NCBI GenBank assembly: GCA_035233585.1
Contig: CP141160.1
Span: 20,279,499-20,343,498 of the forward strand
Reading direction: 5' to 3'
Length of the DNA stretch: 64,000 nucleotides
Origin: Antiaris toxicaria
Lineage: Eukaryota > Streptophyta > Magnoliopsida > Rosales > Moraceae
Made by a program: the position numbers and the translations under genes. The stretch's first letter is position 1, and each line of letters begins with the position of its first letter. Shown here in pieces: positions 23,401-34,800 of this stretch. The notes under the pieces were generated by a model. That model ran no database searches. It saw only the letters and a program-made list of their open reading frames with translations, and was not told the DNA's origin.

Positions 23401-26400
23401 CTTTGCTCTATGATGATCTGCATTCTGCAGCGGCCAACAAGCAAAGGGTAATGTAAAATGTTCCGAAATCTGATATTTAGCTGTTCCAACAAATGGGTTG
23501 CTTTTCGTGTTTTTCCATTGAAATTGAGTATAAAATCGTCCAAATTTAATCATTTGTTTGGTTTCTGTGAAAGGTTGCAATTGTTGTAACCCATGAGCTG
23601 GCACACCAATGGTTTGGCAACCTTGTAACTATGGATTGGTGGACGAACTTGTGGTTGAATGAGGGGTTTGCAACATGGGTAAATTGCTTCTTTTCATTTG
23701 TCTGTCTTTTATACCTAGCATGGGACCCTTTTTTTGAGCTTACAAATATACAAATTTTTTGTGATCATTTAGGTAAGCCATTTAGCTACTGATAGCTTGT
23801 TTCCAGAGTGGAAAATATGGAATCAGTTTCTTGATGAATCTACCGACGGTCTTAGACTGGATGGACTTGAAGGGTCTCACCCAATCGAGGTATTTCCGTG
23901 AGGATCGGGACTAAAATATACTTTTTTTTATAAATATTTTATAAGTATACTTTCCTTTTGATTTGCTGTTCTTTCTAGGTCGAGGTAAAGCATGCATCTG
24001 AGATTCAAGAAATATTTGATGCCATTAGTTATAAGAAAGGCGCTTCCGTTATTCGACTGCTACAAAGCTATCTTGGTGCCGAGCGCTTTCAGGTTTGTGA
24101 CTTGGTTTGTTCTTTACATATTTTATGCACGAGTTAATTGAGTTATTTAGTTTGCAGCAACTATCTTATTCTACAACAATATCTATTGAATTATTTCCTT
24201 TTAATTTTAACTCCAAAACCCAAACCAAAATCTTCATGAATACGTAGCTTTTAAAATGTTTCACAAAAGAGAAATTTGATTTGGGATTAATTCTGTTAAC
24301 TGCTAATGAATTTCGAATTATGGGATTCACCATAAGAATTAGTAAGGTAATATCAACTTCTTTCAAGATGTTAATCAAATCCGATTTGAATATATGAAGT
24401 AAGCCTGCTCTGACTTTGATAATAGGATTCTAATTAATTGTAGCTACCATTCTTTCATGATAACGATATCCTGAGAGCAGCTAAGCGCCCATAAGAAATG
24501 CTGATATTTTCTGATGTACCATTTCAGTGTTCGCTTGCTTTATCTATAAAAAGGCATGCTTCTTCAAATGCAAAGACAGAAGATTTATGGGCTGCCCTCG
24601 AGGAAGGATCTGGCGAACCTGTTATAAGGCTAATGAATTCATGGACAAAGCAAAAAGGATTCCCCGTTGTCTCTGTTAAAGTCAAAGATCAGAAATTGGA
24701 GCTTGAACAGGTCTGTCTACCATCAGTATCATTCATAAACAGTTTCTTGGTTTTGTTTTTAGATGTTTGAGAACTTACACAGAACTTATGTTGGAATTTT
24801 ATAAACGGCAGTCACATTTCCTGTCAAATGGCTCACAAGGAGATGGCGAATGGATTGTCCCAATCACATTATGTTGTGGCTCGTATGACGACCGCAAAAG
24901 TTTCCTACTGGAAACAAAGTCTGATACTCTTGATATAGAGACTGGAAACGGAGAGAGTTGGATAAAGCTCAATGTCGATCAGACTGGTTTCTATAGGGTG
25001 AAATATGACGAAGACCTTGCATCAAGACTGCGACATGCAATATTGAACAAGTACTTGTCTGCAACAGACAGATTTGGTAAGTTTAAAGGTTTTCTTTTAC
25101 TCGGTTTTTGTTGTCAAAGATTGGCTAAATTAGGTTACCTTTGTGAATAACAGGCATTTTGGATGACTCTTTTGCGCTATGTATGGCTCAGCAACAATCT
25201 TTGGTCTCGTTGCTCACGTTGATGGCTGCTTACTGGGATGAACATGATTATACCGTTTTGTCTAACTTGATTACTGTAACATTCACCTCCAAATCCTATT
25301 CAGTATTCCTCAAAATATTAGCTTAGTATTGACTCTATTACATTCTTCACAGATAAGTTATAGACTGGAAAGTATCGTGGCTGATGCTGTACCCGAGCTG
25401 CTGGATTTCATCAAACAGTTTTTCATTAACCTCCTCCAAGCTTCTGCAGAGTATGTTAACTTTTTTTTTGACTTGAACGCTAAGACCTTGATTTTTTTTT
25501 CTTTGTATAAGCAAAGAAACTTTTTGTTTTCAAATTTTTTTTTTTTTTAATTTTATTGGTGGCTTTTGTATTTATTCCAGGACCCTCGGTTGGCAGCCTA
25601 AAGCTGGAGAGAGCCACTTAGATGCAATGTTGAGAGGGGAAGTTTTGACTGCCCTTGCTGTGTTCGGACATGATTCTACACTGAACGAAGCAAGTAGGCG
25701 TTTCCATGTCTTTCTAAAGGACAGAAATACGCCACTCCTTCCTCCCGATATACGAAAGGTTGTCAAATCTAAAACATTAGTTGGCGCCTACTGCTATTTT
25801 AATCCAGATCCAATTGATGTTTTGTTCAGCTCTAATATCTCATGCTTTTGCAGGCAGCATATGTAGCTGTAATGCAAAGAACCAGTGCATTGGAGAGATC
25901 GGGATATGAATCGCTTCTCAGAGTCTACAGAGAGAGTGATCTAAGCCAGGAGAAAACGCGTGTTTTAAGTAATGAACTTAACTATCCAACTATCATCCGC
26001 TTAATTTTAGAAATATAATCGGTCTAGTCTATAAACAATGTTGTTGTTTTCCGTGTTGTAGGTGCATTGGCAGCTTGTCCAGATCCCAGCGTAATATTGG
26101 AAGTTCTCAACTTCTTGTTATCTCCCGAGGTAAAGTAGAGTCAACACATTTGTTCATTAGAGGTTTAAAGTTTTACACAGAGCGAGAATGATTCTAGTAT
26201 ATTGAAGTTAAAGCTTGAGTTCATTGCAAAAATTTCCTCAAGGTTCGTACTCAAGATGCTGTGGTTGGCGTTTCTGTGAGCAAGGAAGGGCGTGAAACGG
26301 CTTGGACATGGATGAAGGTAAAACTCGAATCAATGGTTCTTTGAAAACAGCTCATATGCTGACAGAGTTGTACTCAAACAACTGGAATATTTTTTCTTCA

Positions 26401-26906
26401 TTTAAAAAATAATTGAATTTACCTCCCAATCTTTTCATCTTTTCAAATGAATCCTTTTCTCATAGTTTTTTAATGCTTTTGAATGTAGGGAAATTGGGAA
26501 TACATCTCAAACACTTGGGGCTCTGGACACTTAATTACTCGCTTTATCAATAACATTGTATCACCGGTTTGTTGCCGTCTCTTACTCATTCTCTTCTAAA
26601 CTAGATAGTCCGAGAAAAAAAAAAACTCATGTAAAGTAGTTCTTTGTTATTATATTTATTTTTATATTTTTCTTTTCCACTTGTACTGATCTATTTTCTG
26701 CTCACCATCTTCAACAGTTTGCTTCAATAGAGAAGGCTGAGTAAATAGAGGAGTTTTTTGCGAGCCGCACTAAGCCCTCAATGGCCAGGACCTTGAAGCA
26801 GAGCATTGAGCGGTTGCAAATCAATGCAAGGTGGGTTCAGAGCATTCAGTCGGAGCATCATCTCGCCGAGGCTGTGGAGAAGTTGGCAACGGAGTACGTA
26901 TCATAG
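20455..26906 (+). CDS. Aminopeptidase M1-like, tandem copy 1, premature stop in last exon
   Basis: M1 zinc metallopeptidase (puromycin-sensitive/APM1 type). Nineteen exons: 20455-20670, 21899-22044, 22224-22326, 22574-22760, 23111-23204, 23294-23447, 23574-23678, 23773-23889, 23979-24092, 24528-24710, 24812-25076, 25154-25275, 25353-25450, 25581-25758, 25854-25968, 26062-26129, 26243-26317, 26489-26566 and 26718 onward. The substrate-binding GAMEN motif (exon 6) and zinc site HELAH-x18-E (exon 7) are intact. In the last exon a TAA at 26742-26744 replaces the GAA seen in copy 2, ending the protein at 814 residues; the old frame runs on to a TAG at 26904-26906 (868 residues). Exon 11 also lacks about 11 residues present in copy 2. 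By family, APM1 trims N-terminal residues from peptides at membranes and is tied to auxin transport. Splicing of 18 exons in frame argues that it is or recently was functional; the lost C-terminal helices may weaken it. Confidence 0.88.
21173..21509. mobile_element. Tourist-like MITE, family 1, in intron 1 of aminopeptidase copy 1
   Basis: A 337-bp element with ends GGGGCGTTTG and CAAACGTCCCC, flanked by TAA on each side (21170-21172 and 21510-21512). It gives the best-defined borders for family 1 and is non-coding. Its right end is repeated about 210 bp further on (see the local duplication). Confidence 0.75.
21466..21920. repeat. Local tandem duplication across MITE end, intron 1 and exon 2 start
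   Basis: Unit 1 (about 21466-21674) and unit 2 (about 21675-21920) share: the MITE's last 45 bp, an intron stretch with AAGGCCATTTCGAAG, the TTCGAGTGCATGAATTCTTGG segment, and the splice acceptor plus the first bases of exon 2. Unit 2 has an extra piece of about 35 bp near 21807-21840. In unit 1, the acceptor AG is at 21647-21648 and only 19 bp of exon (21649-21667) remain. The true exon 2 begins at 21899. Confidence 0.8.
26742..26744 (+). other. Premature TAA in final exon of aminopeptidase copy 1
   Basis: The codons read GCT GAG TAA ATA GAG GAG, against GTC AAG GAA ATA GAG GAG in copy 2, so one G-to-T change turns Glu into a stop. The 53 codons after it still read as a good APM1 C-terminus (FFASRTKPS to EKLATEYVS), which suggests the change is recent or under little pressure. 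Confidence 0.9.
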
Positions 26907-28641
26907 GTCGACGTCTATGTTTTTGCTCCTTGTAATACAAAGAATAAATACAATTTAAATTTAATATGGATTATTAAACAAGTACCAGTGGCCACCAATC
27001 TTCCCGTACTACATAGACTTGTTATGCGTTCCTTTATATGGAGGTTGGTGCCTCGGTACTAAGGTTTGGTGTTCTGTCTGTGTTGTGTTGTGTTGTGTTG
27101 TACGATGATGAAAAGGTTTTCCATGTTATCGTGAAGATTTTGCGTTTTTTTGTTATCCCCTCTGCTCATTTTGAGGCGCTTTTGAGATGCATAACCAATT
27201 TGAAAATGATATGCATCCGTTTGGCACACCTTATAGACATAATAATAACAATAATAATAATAATAATAATAATAAAATCACTTTGAAAACAAAAACCAAA
27301 AAAAAAAAAAAACCATTTTGGCAAACAAGATTGGGAATACATCTCCGACTCGATAAAAATCCACGAGCTATTCACTAGCTTAGGACATTTTGGTATGACT
27401 TTTCGAAAAGCTTTTGGTTTTTTGACTTTAAAAATTGTTCATGTGAGCGTTTAGATGACTTACTACCGAGAGGTCCAAACACTTCCTGAGAATTTTATAG
27501 TTTTTACTCTGTCTTCTTCTACTGTTGGAAAACATATGTAAAATCTATGTTAAACAGCCTTCGGTCTGGCAATCGCTACATCGATCATCATCGACATGGT
27601 TAGCCGGTAAAAACTACATTCTCAACTCCTTCCACCAGTAATCAGATCCATTCATAACATGGTGATTAAGCCACGCTTTGTTCTTTCGTTTTCGTTTTTT
27701 GTTTGATGATATTCATATACGCGTTTATATGTATTTAAAGGGAGGGGTAATATCGTAGTTGAAATTCAGAATGGGACGTGATGTTATTAACCAAAGACCG
27801 AAAAGAACGTTTGTAAATAACAACGGGAAAGAGAAGAAGATAGGCATTGATTCTAGGAATCCTAGTACAAAAGTTTGGGGGGAATAAGAATATAAAAATA
27901 GGCGTGAAAGGGTGAACAAGGCCATCAAATAAAGTAGTGTTGTACGTAAGATAGGAGACACTTCTGCTTAATTTTGTTAAAAGTGATGATAATAATAATA
28001 AAGCTATTGCCCCTAATCTTGCTTGAGTTGTCTGGTGCTACAATCTAATAGTAACTAAAGAGCATTCGGAATCGGAAATCAAAAAATAATGCTTGTTAAT
28101 TGTCATGACTCATAAGTAAAGTAGATAAGAGAATAATGGTTTTTTTTTTTTAAAGAATAATAAGTGTATTTTACAGGTATAATTTAATAATAATTTAATA
28201 TTTTGTTATATGATAAGGAATAGACCTAAATTCATAAAAGAAAAATAAGAGAAAACAAAAGAATCAAATTACTTTTTCTTTTATTCTCTATATTCTATTT
28301 GTATTCCGCATAATAAAATGAGCTTCACAAGTCCAAGATTGAATATTTGAGGTTCTTCCACCTTCAGATTCTTTAACTTTAAACATGAAAATCGTTTTAA
28401 TTTAAAAAATTATACAAATATTGCTATTATTTTTTTTTTTTATTCTTTTGAATTTAGGAATATGGTATGTATTAGCGTTAGATGTCTAAAATCACCATAT
28501 TACTATCATTATTATTTGCAATCACAGTTATTTTTTTTTTATTAATGAATATCTACCGTAAATTTTATGTAACAGCATTTAAAAAAAAAAAAATCTTCCA
28601 CATACCAACAGTAAACAGATCGTTCACACGGCCGCGGCAGA
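26907..28641. other. Intergenic region between the aminopeptidase copies
   Basis: It contains the 3' end of copy 1 (AATAAA at 26943-26948), a TGTTG repeat near 27084, an (AAT)n microsatellite, poly-A/T runs and, from about 28640, the promoter of copy 2. No separate gene was recognised. Confidence 0.6.
27239..27276. repeat. (AAT)n microsatellite
   Basis: About a dozen AAT units with one AAC interruption, between the two aminopeptidase genes. It is likely to vary in length between individuals. Confidence 0.85.
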
Positions 28642-28732
28642 TTGCGTGAGATGCAAGAAACCAGTAAACGATAACAAGCGACGTCGTTTCGATTCTCCAA
28701 CATTTTCAAGGGCAAATCAAATATCTATAAAT
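28642..28732 (+). promoter_or_regulatory. Core promoter of aminopeptidase copy 2
   Basis: TTGCGTGAGAT at 28642-28652 and GCGACGTCGTTTCGA at about 28679, shared with copy 1, then a TATAAAT at 28726-28732, about 147 bp before the ATG. A pyrimidine and A-rich leader precedes the start codon. Confidence 0.5.
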
Positions 28733-28878
28733 ATATGTATATTTATTTATTTATTTATTATTTTTATTTTTATTTATCAGTTCTCGTCACTCTTTGAGTT
28801 GCAGAGAAAGAGACCTAGTTCCAGTCTTCGATCCTGAAGACCTTTCTTCAACCCAAATTTACAAAAAGAAAAAAAAAA

Positions 28879-31800
28879 ATGGATGAGTTCAAAGGCCAGC
28901 CTCGGCTCCCCAAATTCGCCCTCCCCAAACGCTACGATATCAGGCTCAAGCCAGACCTCTCCTCGTGCAAGTTCTCCGGCGCCGTCGCCGTCGACCTCCA
29001 CGTCGTCTCCGACACTCGCTTCCTCGTCCTTAATGCCGCCGACCTCTCAGTCGACTCCTCCGCTGTCTCCTTCACCGACCGGCACTCCTCCAGGGTATCC
29101 TCATCTCCCGATGTCTGTCTCCCCTTTGTATTCTCACTACTCTTCCGGTCTGGTCTTAGATTTTTTAGATGCGCGTTTTGGTTTCTAGAGATTTAGGGAA
29201 AAAAAATTTATGGAAGTTTTTTTTTTTTGGGGTATTATGTATTTTAGTACGAATATTTTGTGATTAGATGTTTCTTGAATCACTTGCTTTTTTAGACTGC
29301 TGATGATCGGAAACGAAGAAAATGACGAGAAATCTGCGATATTTAATTTTAAGGGAAAAAAATATGCAGTTTTGGCTTTTATGATTTCGAAGTTAATAAA
29401 ATGGACTTTATTTGATACGTTTGGAGATTGAAGAGAGGAAAGACAATATGGAATACAACTACAGCCATCTTGACGGCTAGACCTTTTAATGTTCAATTTC
29501 ATTTCATTTCTATTTATCTGGCGGTGTAGCAGAATTTTATGCCAATTTGTTGACTGAATAAATAATAACAACTATTATTATTTGGGATAGGTCTTCCGGC
29601 CTTTAAAAGTGGAAAATTTTGAAGAAGATGAGATATTGGTCTTGGAGTTTACGGAGAAAATTCCTATCGGAGAGGGTGTGTTAGCCATTGAGTTTGAAGG
29701 GATTCTGAATGACAAAATGAAGGGATTCTATAAAAGGTAATTGGGTTTGAAATCCCTTTATCAGTTGTATTCTATACCAAAGTTGGTCATTAACGATGAT
29801 ATGCATACAACTATACATGTTTGACATGTCACTTATTGTGAAGTACTTACGAGCATAACGGTGAGAAGAAGAATATGGCTGTTACGCAGTTTGAACCGGC
29901 TGATGCAAGGAGGTGCTTTCCGTGTTGGGATGAGCCTGCTTGCAAGGTCTTCATTTATCTCTCTCTCATTTAGTGTCATCATCTCAGTAGCTAGAAGACT
30001 GATTCTTTTTTTCTATTTTATTTTCTGCATTCTGCTGTAATTTGGTAGTGCACTCAGTTTGGAAAAATCCAGAAAGAAGGGTGTTTTTCTCACCAGTGAA
30101 GCTAGCAGTTTCATAATTCATCAAAATACAAAAAATGGAAGGGAAATGGGTGCTTTCCACATTTTCGTTCAAATAATTCTTTGTCTGTAGTTTATGGCTT
30201 GATCTCACTTTGTTTCTCATGTAACCTGGGTTTGCAGGCTACGTTCAAGATTACATTGGATGTGCCATCTGATTTAGTAGCCCTTTCCAACATGCCAGTC
30301 ATTGAAGAAAAGGTGGATGGACATCTTAAGAAGGTTTCATATCAAGAATCACCAATAATGTCTACATATTTGGTGGCAATCGTTGTTGGTTTGTTTGATT
30401 ACGTGGAGGATCATACATCTGATGGTAAACTCATGCATAATGTTCAGTGTCGCCTATTTGAACATAAGGGGTTTGCTAATGGTGTCTAATTACTTGTCAC
30501 AGGGATCAAAGTTCGAGTATACTGTCAAGTTGGTAAGGCAAATCAAGGAAAGTTTGCATTGCATGTTGCTGTTAAGACACTTGAATTATACAAAGAGTAA
30601 GTTTTACATTTAAAAAAATTAATGGAAGTTGCTCATGTTGTGCCTCAATTATCAGTTAAAAGTCACAGTTTCTGCATGCTTCAAACTATACTGGTTTTGT
30701 ATAAGTTTCTTTCTTCTTTTTCTATTTTGGTTCCAAATTTCATATTTTAAAAGATAATAGAAAGAAAAGTAATCCAAAACACTGTCAAGAAATATGAAAA
30801 AACTGTTTCTGAAATTGAATAATATCTCATAGTACAAATGATCTATCACCATGGCTTTAAATAGCTGAGTATAGCCTAGGGTCAACTATATAGTTAATAC
30901 AATCTCCCATAATTAGAATAAATGAATTTACCAAAAATAGAATAAATGAATTTACCAAAAATAGAATGAACTTAAAATAGGCTGATTACCCAAGGATTCT
31001 ATAGCTAAATTACAGCTAATTTCTGCCCTAATTACACGGTTTCTTACACTCTCCTTCAAGCTCAACTGTACACATTGAAAAGATTGAGCTTGCTAATTAA
31101 TCACTCAAAATCCGACTTTCAAAGAGTCTTTGTTAAAATGTCTGCTGTCTGCTCGGTTGTTGGGATGTATATGAGGAAATTGAGAATTGGAATTATATTC
31201 TCATTCACTTTTCTGAAGAAGCAGTATACAAATAAATAGAAAGGAAAGAGAGAATCTCTTCCTACAATCAAGGAACACAAAAACAGAAAGATAGCTAATT
31301 AGGGAATCGGTAACATAATACCAATATCCCCTTTATTCTAGGAAACAAATCAAACTAATTTACAGCAACTAATTCCTAGAGATTAAGTAATAAATCGTGA
31401 ATTTCTACACTCCCCCTCAAGCTAGGTTGTAGATGTTGAGTAAACCTAGCTTGGAATCAAGATCTTCAAATGTCTTCTTAGGCACAGCCTTAGTTAGGAT
31501 GTCTGCAATCTGTCGGTTGGTTGGGATATATTGGAGTGATATCATGTCTGCCTCTATCTTTTCCTTGACAAAGTGTCTATCGATTTCAACGTGCTTTGTC
31601 CTATCATGATGCACCGGATTCTTTGCTATGCTGATTGCGGACTGATTATCACAGAACAATTTCATAGAACCTGCAATTGGAATTCGTAGCTCACAAAGTA
31701 CCCGCTTTAGCCATATTCCTTCACATATGCCGAGTGCAAGTGCTCTAAATTCTGCTTCCGCACTGCTTCGAGACACAACTGATTGCTTTTTACTTCGCCA

Positions 31801-34800
31801 AGTGACTAGATTTCCCCAGACATACGTGCAATAACCCGAAGTCGACCGTCTGTCCATCACAGATCCAGCCCAATCTGCATCAGTGAATATCTCGATCTCC
31901 TTTTTCTCCGCCCTTTTGAAAAACAAACCTTTGCCCGGTGTCATCTTTAGGTATCTCAAGATCCTATAGACAGCTTCCATGTGCTCTTCTAATGGGTTGT
32001 TCATGAATTGACTTACCACACTAACTGCAAAGCTAATGTCAGGCCTGGTATGTGCCAAATAAATGAGTTTCCCAACCAATCTTTGATACCTCCCTTTGTC
32101 AACTGGTGCACTATCATTTTTGCTTCCAAGTTTAGAGTTGGAATCCATAGGAGTGTCTGCTGGCTTGCAACCCAACATCCCTGTTTCCTTCAATAAGTCT
32201 AACACATACTTCCGCTGTGAAACTGAAATTCCTCTTTTTGATCGTGCTACCTCCATACCAAGAAAGTACTTGAGATTGCCTAGGTCTTTGATCTCGAATT
32301 CCTTTGCTAGCAAGCGTTTGAGTTGGAGTATCTCCTCATCATAGTCGCCTGTTAGAATGATGTCATCGACATACACAATGAGAATTGCCATTTTTCCCGT
32401 GGATGAGTGCTTGACAAACATCGTGTGATCTGTCTGACATTGGTTATACCCAACCTTCTTAACCACTTTGGTGAACCTATCAAACCAAGCTCTTGGTGAT
32501 TACTTGAGCCCATATAAAGATTTCCTGAGTTTGCAGACCTTGTTGGTGGTGGCTGGAGTGTCCATGCCAGGTGGTATCTCCATGTAGACTTCTTCTTCCA
32601 AATCCCCGTTGAGAAAAGTATTTTTCACGTCCAGCTGATATAATGGCCAGTCTAGGTTGGAGGCAAGTGAGAGTAACACTCGAACTGTATTAAGTTTTGC
32701 TACGGGGGCGAAGGTCTCTTGGTAGTCAATTCCGTAGGATTGTGTGAACCCTTTAGCTACAAGTCGTGCCTTAAATCTGTTGACACTACCATCTGCATTA
32801 TGTTTGATAGTGAAAATCCACTTGCATCCAACAGGATGTTTCCCTGAGGGTAACTCAGATATCACCCAAGTCCCATTCTTTTCTAGAGCATTGATTTCAT
32901 CCCAGACAGCTGCCTTCCACTCCGGTACTTTAAGGGCTTCATGTATTGAACTTGGAACCTGTACTTTGTCAAGACTACTAACAAAATCACGGTAACTCGG
33001 AGACAATCCACCATATGAGATAAAATTGTAAATGGGATGATCAGTGCAAGACCTTTTGCCCTTTCTTATGGCAATGGGTCTATCATCAACCGGTGAATTG
33101 ACAGGAGCAGAAGCAGAACTAGTGTTACCTGGTGAACTTTGAGGTTCCAGATTCGGATTGGATTCATGGTTCTGATCAGGTGGCTGCGTTTCTTTCCCTT
33201 CTTGAGGTCTGTTTCTCCTAGAGTAAACACGTAACTCACTGGATGCTGCAGGTTGTGTTTGAATGACAGGCTGGGATGACTCGGGTTGGATGACAGGAGA
33301 CTCGGACTCGGGTTGGATGACAGGAAATGGGCTGGATGACTCTGATGACTCCAGATTAGGAGAGAAAGATGAGTCCAATCTATCAATATCCCAAAGCTGG
33401 TATTCTTGAGTAAAGTTCTCCCCCTGAATATCAGGTTTGTAATAGGGTTGTTGCTCGAAGAAGGAGACATCCATGGAGTTGTAGAATTTTCTTGTGATTG
33501 GAGAGTAACATTTATACCCTTTTTGATTTGAGGAGTACCCGACAAAAATGCACTTGTGAGCTTTTGGATCAAGTTTACCTCTATGTTGGGCATGTATATG
33601 GACAAACACGGTGCAACCAAAGACTCTCATGGGTAAAGTGGAAAGGATATGATTATTGGGAAATGAGTGAGAGAAAACTTGACACGGTGTTTGGAAGTTT
33701 AAGACTCGAGAAGGCATCCTGTTTATTAAATAGGCTGCTGTTAAAACTGCCTCACCCCAAAAAAATTTGGGAACATGTGTTGTGAACATGAGGGACCGAC
33801 CAACTTCTAGAAGGTGTCTGTTTTTTCTTTCTGCAATCCCATTTTGTTGAGGTGTGTCAACACATGAACTTTGATGTACAATTCCCTGACTCTCAAGATA
33901 TCCTCCCAAAAATGTCTCAAAATACTCCTTTGCATTGTCGGTTTTTAACACTTGTATTTTTGTTTGGAATTGAGTTTGGACCATAGTGTTAAAGTTTCTG
34001 AAAATTTGACCGACTTCTGACTTTTCTTTCATAAGAAACAACCATGTGATCCTAGTATGATCATCCACGAATGATACAAACCACCTAGTGCCAGTAACAT
34101 TTTTAATTCTCGATGGCCCCCACACATCACTATGGATCATTGAAAACGGATGAGATGCCTTATAGGGTAGACTATGATAAGAATTGCGAACATGCTTTGA
34201 AAATTGACAAACTTCGCATTGAAAATTTTTTGGATTTCTATTCTTGAATAAGGACGGGAACAATTTATCAAGGTACAAAAAATTAGGATGACCTAGACGA
34301 TAGTGCCATAACATGATAGCACTATCCTTATTTTCAAATGAAACTTGACTTTTATTGGACTGACTTTTTGACTCAACACGTGCTGCATTATGAGTTTGTC
34401 TTCTAGGAGATTCATCAACTTTCAGAAGAAAAAGTCCCGAGCACACTTTAGCATTGCCAATCGTCCTCCCCGAATCCAAATCCTGAAATTCACACATATT
34501 CGAGGAAAATTTAGCAACACAATTATGTTCTTGAGTGAGCTTGCTAACTGATAAAAGATTGCAATCCAAATTAGGAACATGAAGCACAGATGTAATGGTT
34601 AGGTCTTTTGAAATAACAATAGAACCTGTTCCAACCACTCTAGAGAGGGACCCATCAGCAATTTTCACTGTAAGATTTTCTTGGCATGGATTATATGTGT
34701 GAAATAACGTGGCATCTCCTGTCATATGATCGGACGCACCCGAATCTACAATCCATGGACCAGTTTTTCCTGATTTTACAGTGAGGGCACTCAAGTAATT

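Noticed and set aside
30743..30747. Perfect 5-bp target duplication for the outer element
   Set aside because: Flanks read TATTT and TATTG; a shift gives ATATT on both sides but breaks the TG start of the LTR, so I call it aged and uncertain.
33066..33620. 184-codon minus-strand frame inside the inner retrotransposon
   Set aside because: It overlaps the gag-pol frame in another frame and has no domain.
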